Shown one piece after another: positions 43,776-52,862 of a stretch of 64,000 bases of DNA. The notes under the pieces were generated by a model. The model was not told the DNA's origin. It did no database searches and saw nothing but the letters and a program-made list of their open reading frames with translations. The stretch is from Arthrobacter nitroguajacolicus_D (GTDB lineage: Bacteria; Actinomycetota; Actinomycetes; Actinomycetales; Micrococcaceae). The position numbers were made by a program, and so were the translations under genes. How positions within the stretch are numbered: position 1 is the first letter of the stretch; each line of letters starts with the position of its first letter. The DNA is taken from positions 39,828-103,827 of the forward strand of contig NZ_JAVDSH010000014.1 of the NCBI RefSeq assembly GCF_031455195.1, in the 5' to 3' direction.

Positions 43776-45233
43776 TTGTCCCGTTCAGCCATGTCCTCAG
43801 CGGACGCCATCGGTGCGAGGCTCCGTGATCTCGAACTGTTAACCAAGGGCCCGGCATGGGCTCTGACGCGGTCCGCGCCGTGGGTGATCGCGGTGCTTCA
43901 GGCATCCTTCACCCGCACCCGGCCGCAGCTTCCGCTCGAAGAGTTCCATGCCGACGTCGACGCCTTCCTTGAGCAGCTCCGCCGGCAGGACCCGGCGCTG
44001 GGCGGCCAGCAGAACGGCAAGCTGTTCGGTGACGAATGGACCCGCAAGCAATTCCTGACCCGTCGCAACCAGTCGGGCCAGATCGTCTACGAAGTCACAG
44101 AACCTGCGGCCCGCGTGCTGGCATTCCTTGACAGCCTGTCGAGCGAGCGGTCCACGCTCAATGGTTCGCGGCTGGGCACCCTGTTGGGCGACGTGGAGAA
44201 GCTCGCCAACGAGACCAACCCGGATCAGAGCGCCCGACTGGAAGCCCTCGAAGAGGAGATCCAGGAACGCCAGCAACTCGTGGAGGACATCAGTTCAGGC
44301 GAGTTCGATGGCCTGCTTGACGACGAGGAAGCCGTGGAAGCTGCCGGCAACATCCTGGACCTCGCCGCCAGCCTGCCCGCGGACTACAAGAAGATGCGTG
44401 ACCGTATCGAGGAACTGGTGGGCGAACTCCGCAACCAGATCATCGAGGAGTCGTTGAGCAAGGGTGCCACCATGGCCCAGGTCCTGGAGGCCGACAAGCG
44501 GCTGCGGCAAAGCCCCGAGGGACGCACTTTCCGCTCTTTCACGGCTTTCCTGGAAGACCCGCAGCAGCAGCTGCGCTTCCGGTCGGCAATCGGCGAAGTG
44601 CTGAGCCGGCAGTTCGCGGACGACCTTTCCCCTGAGGATCGCGAAACCCTCAAGAACCTCGTGGCGGAGTTGCGGTATCAGCACAGCCAAATCCAGCGGA
44701 TCTACGGCAAGCTCTCGGAGAGCCTCAACACGTACATTCAAAGCGACGACGTGCGGCAGTCGGTCAGCTTGCGCAAGGTCCTCGCCGAGGCCGAGCAAGC
44801 TATCCGCTCACTGCCCTACGAGCGCGACCGGCCCGGCCTGGTCCGTGGACCTGTCCTGTTCAACGCCGGGTTCGAGTCGCTGGCCATGGTCAAGCTGTTC
44901 GACCCCGACGAGTTCGCCACGCCTCCGCGCCTGGCCGATCCCATCGCTTTCAGCGACTCGGACCGGGTTCGCTCGGCCCGCACCGGCAAGGCCAAACCCG
45001 CGGTTGTCCGGGCCGCGATGGCGGGATCCGCCACCTTGGCCGAGGCATGGGAGAACCTCCCCGCCGAGGAACGGCACATCAACACTGTCCGTACCCTGCT
45101 CTCCGTTGCACTCCAGTCGGGCGCTGCCTTCGACCGCGCCGCCTGGGAACACATTGACTTCGAACAAATCGACGGCAGCATCCGCACTGCGTACCTGCCT
45201 GTCGTCACGCTGAATGAGGATTCTGATGACTGA
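43776..45233 (+). CDS. jetA: Wadjet type I component JetA (DUF3375)
   Basis: The 485-residue protein matches the DUF3375/JetA type: an N-terminal winged-helix region (TKGPAWALTRSAPWVIAVLQ), a helical central part with EEIQERQQLVEDI, and a C-terminal LPYERDRPGLVRGPVLFNAGFESL segment. JetA is the kleisin (MukF-like) subunit of a condensin-like complex that recognises circular plasmid DNA. TTG at 43776 follows AAGGAG by 5 bases; ATG at 43791 is an alternative. Overlaps jetB by 8 bases. Confidence 0.87.
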   Translation: MSRSAMSSADAIGARLRDLELLTKGPAWALTRSAPWVIAVLQASFTRTRPQLPLEEFHADVDAFLEQLRRQDPALGGQQNGKLFGDEWTRKQFLTRRNQSGQIVYEVTEPAARVLAFLDSLSSERSTLNGSRLGTLLGDVEKLANETNPDQSARLEALEEEIQERQQLVEDISSGEFDGLLDDEEAVEAAGNILDLAASLPADYKKMRDRIEELVGELRNQIIEESLSKGATMAQVLEADKRLRQSPEGRTFRSFTAFLEDPQQQLRFRSAIGEVLSRQFADDLSPEDRETLKNLVAELRYQHSQIQRIYGKLSESLNTYIQSDDVRQSVSLRKVLAEAEQAIRSLPYERDRPGLVRGPVLFNAGFESLAMVKLFDPDEFATPPRLADPIAFSDSDRVRSARTGKAKPAVVRAAMAGSATLAEAWENLPAEERHINTVRTLLSVALQSGAAFDRAAWEHIDFEQIDGSIRTAYLPVVTLNEDSDD

Positions 45234-46176
45234 GGAAATCACGACTGAGGAAATCACGACGACGGATATCACCGACGCGGGCGAGGTCACCGTACCGGAG
45301 GGGGTCACCGTGGAAGCCAGCCATGCCGATCCGTTCCGGGTCACCCCGCGCGACTCCTTCGTCGACGGTGCTGCCTTGTTCCCGGGCGATACGGGCGTGC
45401 TCCCCATGAAGGTCCGCCAAGCATTGGTGAAGCTCCTCAAAGGCCCGTACATTGATGGCGGCCGGGAGGAGAAGCTGTGGACCACCCTGCTGGACAACCA
45501 GTTGATTCTCCGCAGCCGACTCTCGGAACTCTTCCTCACCTTGCAGCTGGACCACGACCGCAAAATCGCTGTCCTCCGCCCCGTCGATCCGGAGATCATC
45601 GGCGCAAGCTCCCGCTCCAGCATCCTCCGTCAGCAGCGTGCCTTGAGCCGCGTCGAAACCATTGTGCTGTTGAGGCTCCGCCTCCTCCTGGACCGCCACG
45701 TCACTGCCCAGACGGACCCGACGATCACCCGTGAGGAGATCTCGGACCTGGTGGCCAACTACACCCCCGCCGGCCAACAGGATGCCCTGCGCGATTCCGA
45801 CGTGGTCACCCGCACCATCACCAAACTCCTGGCCCGCCAACTGCTCCTCCCCACGCCCTTGGACGACAGCTACACGATCAGCAACGCGCTGCCCCTGGCA
45901 CTGCCCTTCGAAAACATCGGCGACATCCCGGCCCAAATCGAAGCGCTCGTGGCAGTAGCCGCCGACGAATCAGGCACAGAACCCCTCCTGGACCTGGACC
46001 CTGACTCCGACTCCAGCGACGACGACGACTCTGGGAACGACGCCGAGGCAGGGGACCGCACAAGCGGCGATGCCGGAGACATGCGGCAGCATGCGTCCAA
46101 GGGAGGAACGACCGAGCATGAGGAGCATGTGTCTGGTACCGCCGGGGACGCAACAACTGAAGGACAAGCCAAGTGA
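45226..46176 (+). CDS. jetB: Wadjet type I component JetB (DUF4194)
   Basis: The 316-residue protein fits DUF4194/JetB, the KITE (MukE-like) subunit: ALVKLLKGPYIDGGREEKLWTTLLDNQLILRSRLSELFLTLQLD and the ISDLVANYTPAG region. ATG at 45226 has GAGG upstream inside jetA. The last ~70 residues form an acidic Asp/Ser/Glu tail, not part of the domain, and contain a copy of a genomic repeat (46082-46120). The stop overlaps the jetC start (GTGA). Confidence 0.87.
   Translation: MTEEITTEEITTTDITDAGEVTVPEGVTVEASHADPFRVTPRDSFVDGAALFPGDTGVLPMKVRQALVKLLKGPYIDGGREEKLWTTLLDNQLILRSRLSELFLTLQLDHDRKIAVLRPVDPEIIGASSRSSILRQQRALSRVETIVLLRLRLLLDRHVTAQTDPTITREEISDLVANYTPAGQQDALRDSDVVTRTITKLLARQLLLPTPLDDSYTISNALPLALPFENIGDIPAQIEALVAVAADESGTEPLLDLDPDSDSSDDDDSGNDAEAGDRTSGDAGDMRQHASKGGTTEHEEHVSGTAGDATTEGQAK
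46082..46120 (-). repeat. Dispersed repeat copy inside jetB
   Basis: On the minus strand this stretch reads GCTCGGTCGTTCCTCCCTT then GGACGCATGCTGCCG, matching copies at 55879 and 63332. It encodes the QHASKGGTTEH stretch in the JetB tail. Confidence 0.65.
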
Positions 46177-49100
46177 CCATCGCAAGCATGCTCCCGCTCG
46201 GCGAGCTCACGAACCCCGGCCAGATGCGTTTGGCGTTGGTGCAGGTGGTCAACTGGGGCACGTTCCATGGCGCCCACACCATGCACGTCGACCGCAAGGG
46301 CACCCTCCTGACGGGCAACTCGGGCGTTGGCAAGTCCACGCTCTTCGATGCCATGCTTCGCGTATTCGATGCCCGCCCGCGCTCCAATGAGGCCGCGGCC
46401 CAGCGTTCCGGCGGCGCTGTGGAGGACAAGAGGACCACGTTCACGTACATGCGCGGCAAGGTCGGTGATAAGGCGGTGGGCGATAGCTCGGCCAGTGCCT
46501 TCCAGCGGCCGGGTGCCACGTGGTCCGCCGTCGCGCTGACGTTTGATAACGCAGCCGGCACGAAGGTGACGGTGTCCGCGCTGTTTGACCTGCCGAAAAA
46601 CGGCACGGAATCCAGCGTGGGGCGTTTCTATGTCATCGACAGCAAGCCTTTGGACCTTGAAGCCATCGAGGGGATAGCGCAGAAGCGCTTCACCAAGGGT
46701 GCGCTGGAGGGGATTTTTCCGGACGGCCAGGTGTTCGATGTCCACAAGGCGTTCGCGGAGCGTTTCCGCAGGCTCCTGGGCATCAATTCGGACCAGGCGT
46801 TGCCGCTGCTTCGGGTGATCCAGGCCGGTAAGGGCTTGGGCGGCAGCGTGAACACGTTCTTCCGCGAGCAGGTTCTTGACGCGCCGACCACGTTGGCGGC
46901 CGCGGACGATGTGGTGGAAGAGTTCAGCAACCTGATGTCCATTCGGCAGCGGCTGGAGGACGTCCGGCAGCAGCGTGACCAGCTGGCACCGGTTCCTGGG
47001 TTGAACAAGGAGTACGCACAGGCGTTGCTGGACGCGAACCGCCTCCGGGAGTTGGCCGGCGAGGAGTTTGAGGCATATAAGCAGCAGCTTGCCGTCACAG
47101 TGCATGCCAAGACGCTGGCCCGGTTCAAGGAGCTTGCGCAGTCCAAAGCGCAGGAGCTGGCCGCCGAGCGTACGGTCCGGGATGCCCTCTCCAAGGAGCT
47201 CCGCGACCTTGAGCTGGACTACAACAACCGGGGCGGCAACGCCATTTCGGCCATAGAGCAGTCGCTGGAGAACGCCAGGGTTGGCTTGAAGCTGCGCCAG
47301 CAGGTGGAGGATTCGGCCAAGAAGGCGTTGGCTGACGCCGGCCTGAACCTTGAATGGTCCGCCGAGGGCTGGGATCAGGCGCATGAGCAGGCAGCCGCCC
47401 GGTCTGCTGAGTTGAAGGATGATTCGGAGGCCTTGAAGGAACTCCGCTTTGAAGCTTTCGATGGCCATGCCACCAAGAAGCGTGAGCTGGCGGCTGCCCA
47501 GCAGGAACTGCTGTCGTTGCGGTCGCGCAAGTCGTTGCTGCCGCCGTCGAGCATTGAAAACCGGGCCGCCATCGCAGCGGCGACTGGTGTCCCGGAAGAG
47601 CGGATGCCGTTCGGCGGCGAGCTGATCGACCTCGCCGAGGGGCAGGATCAGTGGCGCCCCGCAGCCGAGCGCGCGTTGCGGAACCTGGCCACCACGTTGC
47701 TGGTTCCGGGCGAACACTTCGCGGCGGTCACCCGGTACTTGAACGACAACACCGTCCGCGGGGCCCTGCGCGCGGTGGACGTGTCCAAACCCCTGGCCGG
47801 CGGCGCCCTGGCTGTGGAGGACGTGTCCGACGGCGACCTGTTGACTAAGTTGAGCATCCTCACCTCGGGCGCCAATGCCGACGCCGGGGAATGGATCCGC
47901 GAGCGGATCGCCTTGGACTTCGCGTACCCGTGCGTGGAGAATCCGGACGAACTGGCCTCAATGGACAAGGGTCTCAGCCTGGGCGGGGTGGTGAAACGCA
48001 ACCGGCACACCGTGGAGAAGGACGACCGGTTCACCAGCCGTCAGGATTACGTGCTCGGCTTCGACAACGCTTCGAAACTCGAACTTGTCGCAGCCCGCGT
48101 CGGAGAACTCGAAAACGAGTTGGCCAAGGCTGCGGAGTTGGCGCAGAGTCGCGAAGACTCACACCAGGGCATGGCCCGCCAGCTCGAAGCGCTCCGCCGG
48201 GTTGCTGAAGACGAGCGGCCGTGGGAGCAGGTTTCCGCGGCAGTTGCTGCGGATGAGCTGGCCCGGATCGAACAGCGCCTGACGGATGCATTGGCAGCCC
48301 AGGCAGACCTTGAACCACTGCGGGCCACCATCGAGGCAGTCCGCGAAAAGCACCAGTCCTCAACAGGTGCGGCCGCTGTGCTGCAGAGCGAATACAAGGC
48401 GCTTGACCATCAGATGACCACCGCTGACGGCCTGCTCGATGCGGCGAGGCTGAAGCTTGAGCAGGCGCCGCCGTCGGCCTCTACTGTCACCGCGCTGGAG
48501 CCGTACTTCGCGGGTGCCGCGGAGGTGTCTGAGCTGTACGAGCTGGACAATCTCGCAAACAGCGTCCGGAACACGCTGCTCGATGAGCTTCGCGGTGCGG
48601 AGTCGCGCGGCCAGGCGACAGCCGAGCGGCTGACTCGCATGTTCGAGGCTTTCGTCCGCGACTGGGGGAGTGCCATCAGCGCGGACCACGGCACGTCAAT
48701 CGGCGCTGCCGGCGATTTCGAATCCCGCTACCACGCGATCGTGAGCGATGGTTTGCCGGCGCAGGAAGCCGAGTTCCGGCGGTTCTTCAACCAGCGCACG
48801 CACGAGTCTTTCAGCACGCTGCTGCATTTGCTGGATGAGGAACGCCGCAGCATCACCAGCCGCATCCTCCCGCTCAACGGGATTCTGTCGCAGGTGAACT
48901 TCCATGAGGGCAGCTTCCTGGAACTGGACATCAAGCAGACCCTCCCCCCGACCGCCAAGGTGTTCAAGGACGCAATCCAGAACGCTTTGAAGGCCAAGCA
49001 CACCCGGCCGTCACGCGGCGCTTCGCCGACAACCGAAAACGACGACGATGCGGAGCTCACCGCCCGCTATAAGTCGCTCGAAACCCTGGTTAAGCGGCTC

Positions 49101-49628
49101 GGATCGCAGACGCCGGAGGATCGTCGGTGGCGTGCCGAGGTGCTGGACGTTCGCGGGCATTTGTTCATCCAATGCAAGGAACACCGGGAGGTGCCTGCGA
49201 AGTCCGGCAAGGCCGGCAAGAAGAAGACCGAAGTCTTCATGCATGCTGATACCGGCTCCATGTCCGGCGGTGAGCGCCAGCGCTTTACGGCGTTCATCAT
49301 GGCTGCTGCGCTGAGCTACCAGCTGGGCATTGCAGAGCAGGGGTTCACGACGTACGGCACCGTGATGATGGACGAAGCGTTCGTGCTGGCCTCGGAGGAG
49401 TTCGCTGGTGCCGGCATCAAGGCCCTTCACGAGTTCGGCTTCCAGTTGCTGTTGGCTGCTCCTGAAAACGTGATCGACCTGTCCCGGCACCTTGGCTCCG
49501 TCACTGAAATCCTGCGGGACAAGCGGACCAACCGCTCGGGTGTGCTCACAGCGCCAGTCATCGCCGGACCCGGCGAGCCTGGGGCCTGGCGGTCAGAGGC
49601 AAACCCTGTGGACATCGTCCTGCGCTAG
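46173..49628 (+). CDS. jetC: Wadjet type I component JetC (SMC/MukB-like ATPase)
   Basis: The 1151-residue protein has Walker A GNSGVGKST (about residues 48-56), long coiled coils with a central hinge-like globular part, the ABC signature SMSGGERQR (about 1030) and Walker B VMMDEAF (about 1065). This is the SMC-like motor that extrudes DNA loops in Wadjet. GTG at 46173 overlaps the jetB stop. No jetD (DUF3322/DUF2220 TOPRIM nuclease) follows; a terminator and a convergent gene come next. Confidence 0.9.
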   Translation: MTIASMLPLGELTNPGQMRLALVQVVNWGTFHGAHTMHVDRKGTLLTGNSGVGKSTLFDAMLRVFDARPRSNEAAAQRSGGAVEDKRTTFTYMRGKVGDKAVGDSSASAFQRPGATWSAVALTFDNAAGTKVTVSALFDLPKNGTESSVGRFYVIDSKPLDLEAIEGIAQKRFTKGALEGIFPDGQVFDVHKAFAERFRRLLGINSDQALPLLRVIQAGKGLGGSVNTFFREQVLDAPTTLAAADDVVEEFSNLMSIRQRLEDVRQQRDQLAPVPGLNKEYAQALLDANRLRELAGEEFEAYKQQLAVTVHAKTLARFKELAQSKAQELAAERTVRDALSKELRDLELDYNNRGGNAISAIEQSLENARVGLKLRQQVEDSAKKALADAGLNLEWSAEGWDQAHEQAAARSAELKDDSEALKELRFEAFDGHATKKRELAAAQQELLSLRSRKSLLPPSSIENRAAIAAATGVPEERMPFGGELIDLAEGQDQWRPAAERALRNLATTLLVPGEHFAAVTRYLNDNTVRGALRAVDVSKPLAGGALAVEDVSDGDLLTKLSILTSGANADAGEWIRERIALDFAYPCVENPDELASMDKGLSLGGVVKRNRHTVEKDDRFTSRQDYVLGFDNASKLELVAARVGELENELAKAAELAQSREDSHQGMARQLEALRRVAEDERPWEQVSAAVAADELARIEQRLTDALAAQADLEPLRATIEAVREKHQSSTGAAAVLQSEYKALDHQMTTADGLLDAARLKLEQAPPSASTVTALEPYFAGAAEVSELYELDNLANSVRNTLLDELRGAESRGQATAERLTRMFEAFVRDWGSAISADHGTSIGAAGDFESRYHAIVSDGLPAQEAEFRRFFNQRTHESFSTLLHLLDEERRSITSRILPLNGILSQVNFHEGSFLELDIKQTLPPTAKVFKDAIQNALKAKHTRPSRGASPTTENDDDAELTARYKSLETLVKRLGSQTPEDRRWRAEVLDVRGHLFIQCKEHREVPAKSGKAGKKKTEVFMHADTGSMSGGERQRFTAFIMAAALSYQLGIAEQGFTTYGTVMMDEAFVLASEEFAGAGIKALHEFGFQLLLAAPENVIDLSRHLGSVTEILRDKRTNRSGVLTAPVIAGPGEPGAWRSEANPVDIVLR

Positions 49629-49633
49629 AAAAG

Positions 49634-49696
49634 CAACGCGGGGTCACTTATGGCCCTTTGGGAGGCCCTTTATGGGCCAAAAGTGACCCCGCGTTG
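49634..49696. terminator. Long bidirectional hairpin between jetC and the FBP gene
   Basis: Arms 49634-49656 and 49674-49696 pair over 23 bp with one mismatch and a 17-base loop. It sits between convergent genes, 5 bp after the jetC stop, and should terminate both. Confidence 0.75.
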
Positions 49697-49706
49697 TTCC
49701 TGGGCG

Positions 49707-50207
49707 CTACTTTGAGTCGCCGCGGACCCGGTCAAGGAACAGCGCCGTCCGGGACTCCAGCCCGGCGATCTGCCGGAGTACGACGACGGCCGGGTCCGGG
49801 TTGATCTCGTTGACGGGTGGTTCCTTGCGCACATTGGCGCTGCAGCCGAACTCAGCACAAATCAGGGTTCCCACCGTGTTCCCGTCCTTGCCGGATTGCC
49901 CGGCCTTCTTGGCGACCCACAGGTAGACGTCCTCTTTGGAGAACACGTCGCGGCACAGTTCGCAAAGCACCACGCGTCTTTTCCCGGATCCACCCTCAGG
50001 CGCCCGGAGCAGCACTCCGGTGAGCTTTCCCTGGTGGTGAACTACAAGGTATCCACGCTGCGGCATCTTCTCGTCCCGCCAACCCAGGAACTCGAGGTTC
50101 TCCCAGTCGAGGGTGTCAAAGGTGGAGGGGAGGTTGAGTTTCGCAGCCTCGGAACGGCTGGCGTTGATAAAGGATGAACGGACCTGTTGGGCAGTGATTT
50201 TCTGCAT
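49707..50207 (-). CDS. FBP-type EF-G-binding protein with C-terminal treble-clef zinc finger
   Basis: The 166-residue protein has an N-terminal part (ITAQQVRSSFINASRSEAAKLNLP) and a zinc finger CELC...CAEFGC in the C-terminal half, the FusB-related elongation factor G-binding protein pattern. Such proteins can release EF-G stalled on ribosomes. ATG at 50207 follows AAGGAAG. It is not JetD: it has no TOPRIM-like acidic motif and is on the opposite strand. Confidence 0.75.
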   Translation of the reverse strand: MQKITAQQVRSSFINASRSEAAKLNLPSTFDTLDWENLEFLGWRDEKMPQRGYLVVHHQGKLTGVLLRAPEGGSGKRRVVLCELCRDVFSKEDVYLWVAKKAGQSGKDGNTVGTLICAEFGCSANVRKEPPVNEINPDPAVVVLRQIAGLESRTALFLDRVRGDSK

Positions 50208-50619
50208 GGCAATGCTTCCTTGGAAATGGTCGACGCCCGCGCCGAAGATGGCGCGGGATGGCTCGGTACGTCGGTCATCAGCGCGAAGGGCACAGCAACG
50301 CGCGCCCGCTATAAGCCGGGGCGGTCCGTGATGCCTGAAATGCCTAGAGGGATGCCGACGTATGGGGGAGTGCCAAGCAGGCCAAAGTGGCCACCTCGCT
50401 AACCGTGGCAGCAGCAACTGATGCAGTGCGCATGCTCAACCCCTCGTCGTTTTCCGTGGAAGCGGTAGTCCGCTGCCGCTATCCTCCCAAAAGCCGGGGG
50501 GCGCTGTCCACCCAATGTGAGTGAGGGGCGGGGTGCAGGGGGTGGGATGTGAGTGAGCGTCGGGGCTGTGATCTGCGCCTCAATTGGGAATAGGTGACGT
50601 AAATGTTTCTTAATTCTCG
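50208..50619. other. Gene-free stretch with partial repeat
   Basis: No gene that I can support lies here. Around 50508-50570 are ATGTGAGTGAG motifs and GTGAGTGAGCGTCGGGG, the reverse complement of the GACGCTCTCTCAC parts seen at 55940-55990, so this looks like a diverged copy of the repeat family. The rest shows nothing clear. Confidence 0.5.
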
Positions 50620-50638
50620 TCAGGCTAGGCTAGCCTTA
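50620..50638 (+). promoter_or_regulatory. DtxR/IdeR-type iron box
   Basis: TCAGGCTAGGCTAGCCTTA matches the 19-base DtxR consensus TTAGGTTAGSCTAACCTAA at 15 positions. A second inverted pair CTTAGGT/ACCTAAG at 50639-50645 and 50657-50663 lies over the ribosome site. This predicts repression of the siderophore operon when iron is plentiful. Confidence 0.75.
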
Positions 50639-50670
50639 CTTAGGTTCGCATCACTTACCTAAGGAGTCCC

Positions 50671-51741
50671 GTGGCTTCCCTTCTCCCACGCCGCGCCCTG
50701 CTCAAAACAGCAGGTACCGCGACGGCCGCGCTTGCCGCCGTCGCCCTCACCCTCACCGGCTGCTCCACTGGCCCGGCAACCTCCACTCCGGCAACCGAGC
50801 AGGCAGAATCCGCAGCTTTCCCGGTAACCATCAAAAACGTCTTTGGTGAGACCACCATCAAGGAACAGCCCAAGCGCGTAGTCACTGTCTCGTGGGTCAA
50901 CGATGACGTCGCGATCGCCCTGGGCGTTGTCCCGGTTGGCGTTCCGAAGAACGAATGGGGCAATAACGACAAGGGCTCCACCCCGTGGAAGGACGCAGCA
51001 CTGGAGAAGCTCGGCGCCGGCTTTGGAACCGACAAGGCTCCGGTCCAGTTCTCCGAGGCAGACGGCATCAACTTCACCGAAATCGCCAAGCTCAACCCGG
51101 ACGTTATCCTGGCCGCTTACTCGGGCCTGGAAGAAGCTGACTATAAGAAGCTCAGCGAAATCGCCCCCGTTGTGGCGCAGCCGGAGCTCGCCTACGGCAC
51201 GCCGTGGCAGGAAAGCACCACGCTGATCGGCAAGGCACTGGGCAAGGAAGCCGAAGCCAAGAAGCTGATCGAAGACACCGAAGCCACCGTCGAGGACAAG
51301 GTGTCCAAGTACCCGCAGATCAAGGACAAGACCTTCATCTACGGCAACCTTGAGCCCGCCAAGGGTGACGGCGCCAACGTCTACACCGCCATCGACAACC
51401 GTCCCCGTTTCCTCTCGGAAATCGGCATGAAACTCGCTCCGGTGGTGGAGCAGAACACCAAGAGCAAGACCGAATTCTTCATCCCGTGGTCCGCTGAGAA
51501 GGCCAACGAGCTCGAGTCCGACGTCTTCGTGACCTGGGTTCCGGATGCCACCACGGCGGACGCCATCAAGGCCGACCCGCTGCTCGGCCAGATCCCCGCC
51601 ATCAAGAAGGGCGCGCTGGTTGCCGATTCGGACCAGACCCTGACGCTCTCCATCTCGGCTTCCTCGCCGCTGAGCCTGCCGTGGGCGCTGGACACCTTCC
51701 TGCCGCAGCTGGGTAAAGCAGCAGACGCAGCAGGTAAGTAA
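50671..51741 (+). CDS. Ferric-siderophore ABC transporter substrate-binding lipoprotein
   Basis: The 356-residue protein has a lipobox LTLTGC and a class III periplasmic-binding fold of the FepB/FhuD kind: RVVTVSWVNDDVAIALGVVPVG, FTEIAKLNPDVILAAY, LSEIAPVV. It captures the iron complex outside the membrane and hands it to the two permeases downstream. GTG at 50671 has AAGGAG upstream. Located just after the iron box. Confidence 0.9.
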   Translation: MASLLPRRALLKTAGTATAALAAVALTLTGCSTGPATSTPATEQAESAAFPVTIKNVFGETTIKEQPKRVVTVSWVNDDVAIALGVVPVGVPKNEWGNNDKGSTPWKDAALEKLGAGFGTDKAPVQFSEADGINFTEIAKLNPDVILAAYSGLEEADYKKLSEIAPVVAQPELAYGTPWQESTTLIGKALGKEAEAKKLIEDTEATVEDKVSKYPQIKDKTFIYGNLEPAKGDGANVYTAIDNRPRFLSEIGMKLAPVVEQNTKSKTEFFIPWSAEKANELESDVFVTWVPDATTADAIKADPLLGQIPAIKKGALVADSDQTLTLSISASSPLSLPWALDTFLPQLGKAADAAGK

Positions 51742-51746
51742 CTGCG

Positions 51747-52862
51747 ATGAAGATGAGTACGACGACGGCACTTCAGGGGCGGGGCGACGGCACTTTGGTG
51801 GCGGCCGGCCCGGGAGGCATCACCCCTGATGGCAAGGGAACCGGAGCTGTCACCGGTTCCCGGGGTGCCACAGCCAAGCGCTCTGCGTGGCTGCTGGTGG
51901 CCGTCGTCGTACTCGCCGCAGTATGCGCCGCCTCCTTGGCGATCGGCGCACGCGGACTTCCCCTTAACGCCGTGTGGGAAGCCCTCACCAACTTCGATCC
52001 CGCAGACGGCAACCACGCGGTAGTTATCGCCCGTATTCCCCGCACCGTCCTTGGACTCCTGGCCGGAGCCGCACTTGGCTTGGCCGGCGCAGCCATGCAG
52101 GGCGTGGCCCGCAACCCGTTGGCCGACCCCGGCATCCTTGGACTGAACGCCGGTGCAGCCCTCGCGGTGGTGGTGGGTATCTACGTTTTCGGTGTCGGCT
52201 CGCTGTCGGGCTACATCTGGTTCGCTTTCATCGGCGCCGCAGCGGCCGCCGTCGTTGTTTATGCCGTTGCGTCCTTGGGACGTGACGGTGCGACGCCGGT
52301 CAAACTCGCCCTCGCGGGTGCGGCCTTGAGCGCCGGCCTGTTCTCTCTGATGAACGTCATTCTGGTTTCGAGCCAGGACACCTTCGACCGTTTCCGCTTT
52401 TGGCAGGTAGGCAGCATCGGAGGTCGTGACTGGTCCGTCCTCCTCCCCGCATTGCCGTTTCTTGCCGTCGGGGCAGTGATCATCCTCGCGGGTGGCCGCG
52501 TCCTGAACAGCCTCGCCCTGGGTGACGACATCGCCCGTGGCCTCGGCCAGAACGTCGCCTTGGCCCGCGGAATCACCGGACTAGGCATTGTGCTCCTCTG
52601 CGGATCAGCCACTGCGCTGGCTGGACCGATCGGCTTCCTCGGCTTGGTCATCCCGCACGCCGTCCGCTCCCTTACTGGACCCGACTACCGCTGGATCCTT
52701 CCCTTCTCCTTGGTCTCGGCACCCATTCTGCTCATCACCGCCGACATTATTGGCCGCGTGATCTTGCTCCCCGGCGAGGTTCCGGCGGGCATCATGACCG
52801 CAATCATCGGCGCGCCTGTCTTCGTGTGGCTCATCCGCCGTGGCAAGGGGGCCGGGCTATGA
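51747..52862 (+). CDS. FecCD-family iron-siderophore permease
   Basis: The 371-residue protein has about nine to ten TM helices with RIPRTVLGLLAGAALGLAGAAMQGVARNPLADPGILGLNAGA, the FecC/BtuC signature, and GPIGFLGLVIPHAVRSLTG. The first 45 residues form an unusually long polar N-terminal extension. It forms the channel with the next permease. It starts 5 bp after the binding protein gene. Confidence 0.92.
   Translation: MKMSTTTALQGRGDGTLVAAGPGGITPDGKGTGAVTGSRGATAKRSAWLLVAVVVLAAVCAASLAIGARGLPLNAVWEALTNFDPADGNHAVVIARIPRTVLGLLAGAALGLAGAAMQGVARNPLADPGILGLNAGAALAVVVGIYVFGVGSLSGYIWFAFIGAAAAAVVVYAVASLGRDGATPVKLALAGAALSAGLFSLMNVILVSSQDTFDRFRFWQVGSIGGRDWSVLLPALPFLAVGAVIILAGGRVLNSLALGDDIARGLGQNVALARGITGLGIVLLCGSATALAGPIGFLGLVIPHAVRSLTGPDYRWILPFSLVSAPILLITADIIGRVILLPGEVPAGIMTAIIGAPVFVWLIRRGKGAGL

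Noticed and set aside
45870..47717. Long minus-strand frame (615 codons) across jetB/jetC
   Set aside because: Antisense shadow of jetC with low-complexity Arg/Leu/Gly sequence and no family match.
49707..50207. The gene after jetC as JetD
   Set aside because: It is on the other strand, too short and carries an FBP-type zinc finger instead of TOPRIM-like nuclease motifs.
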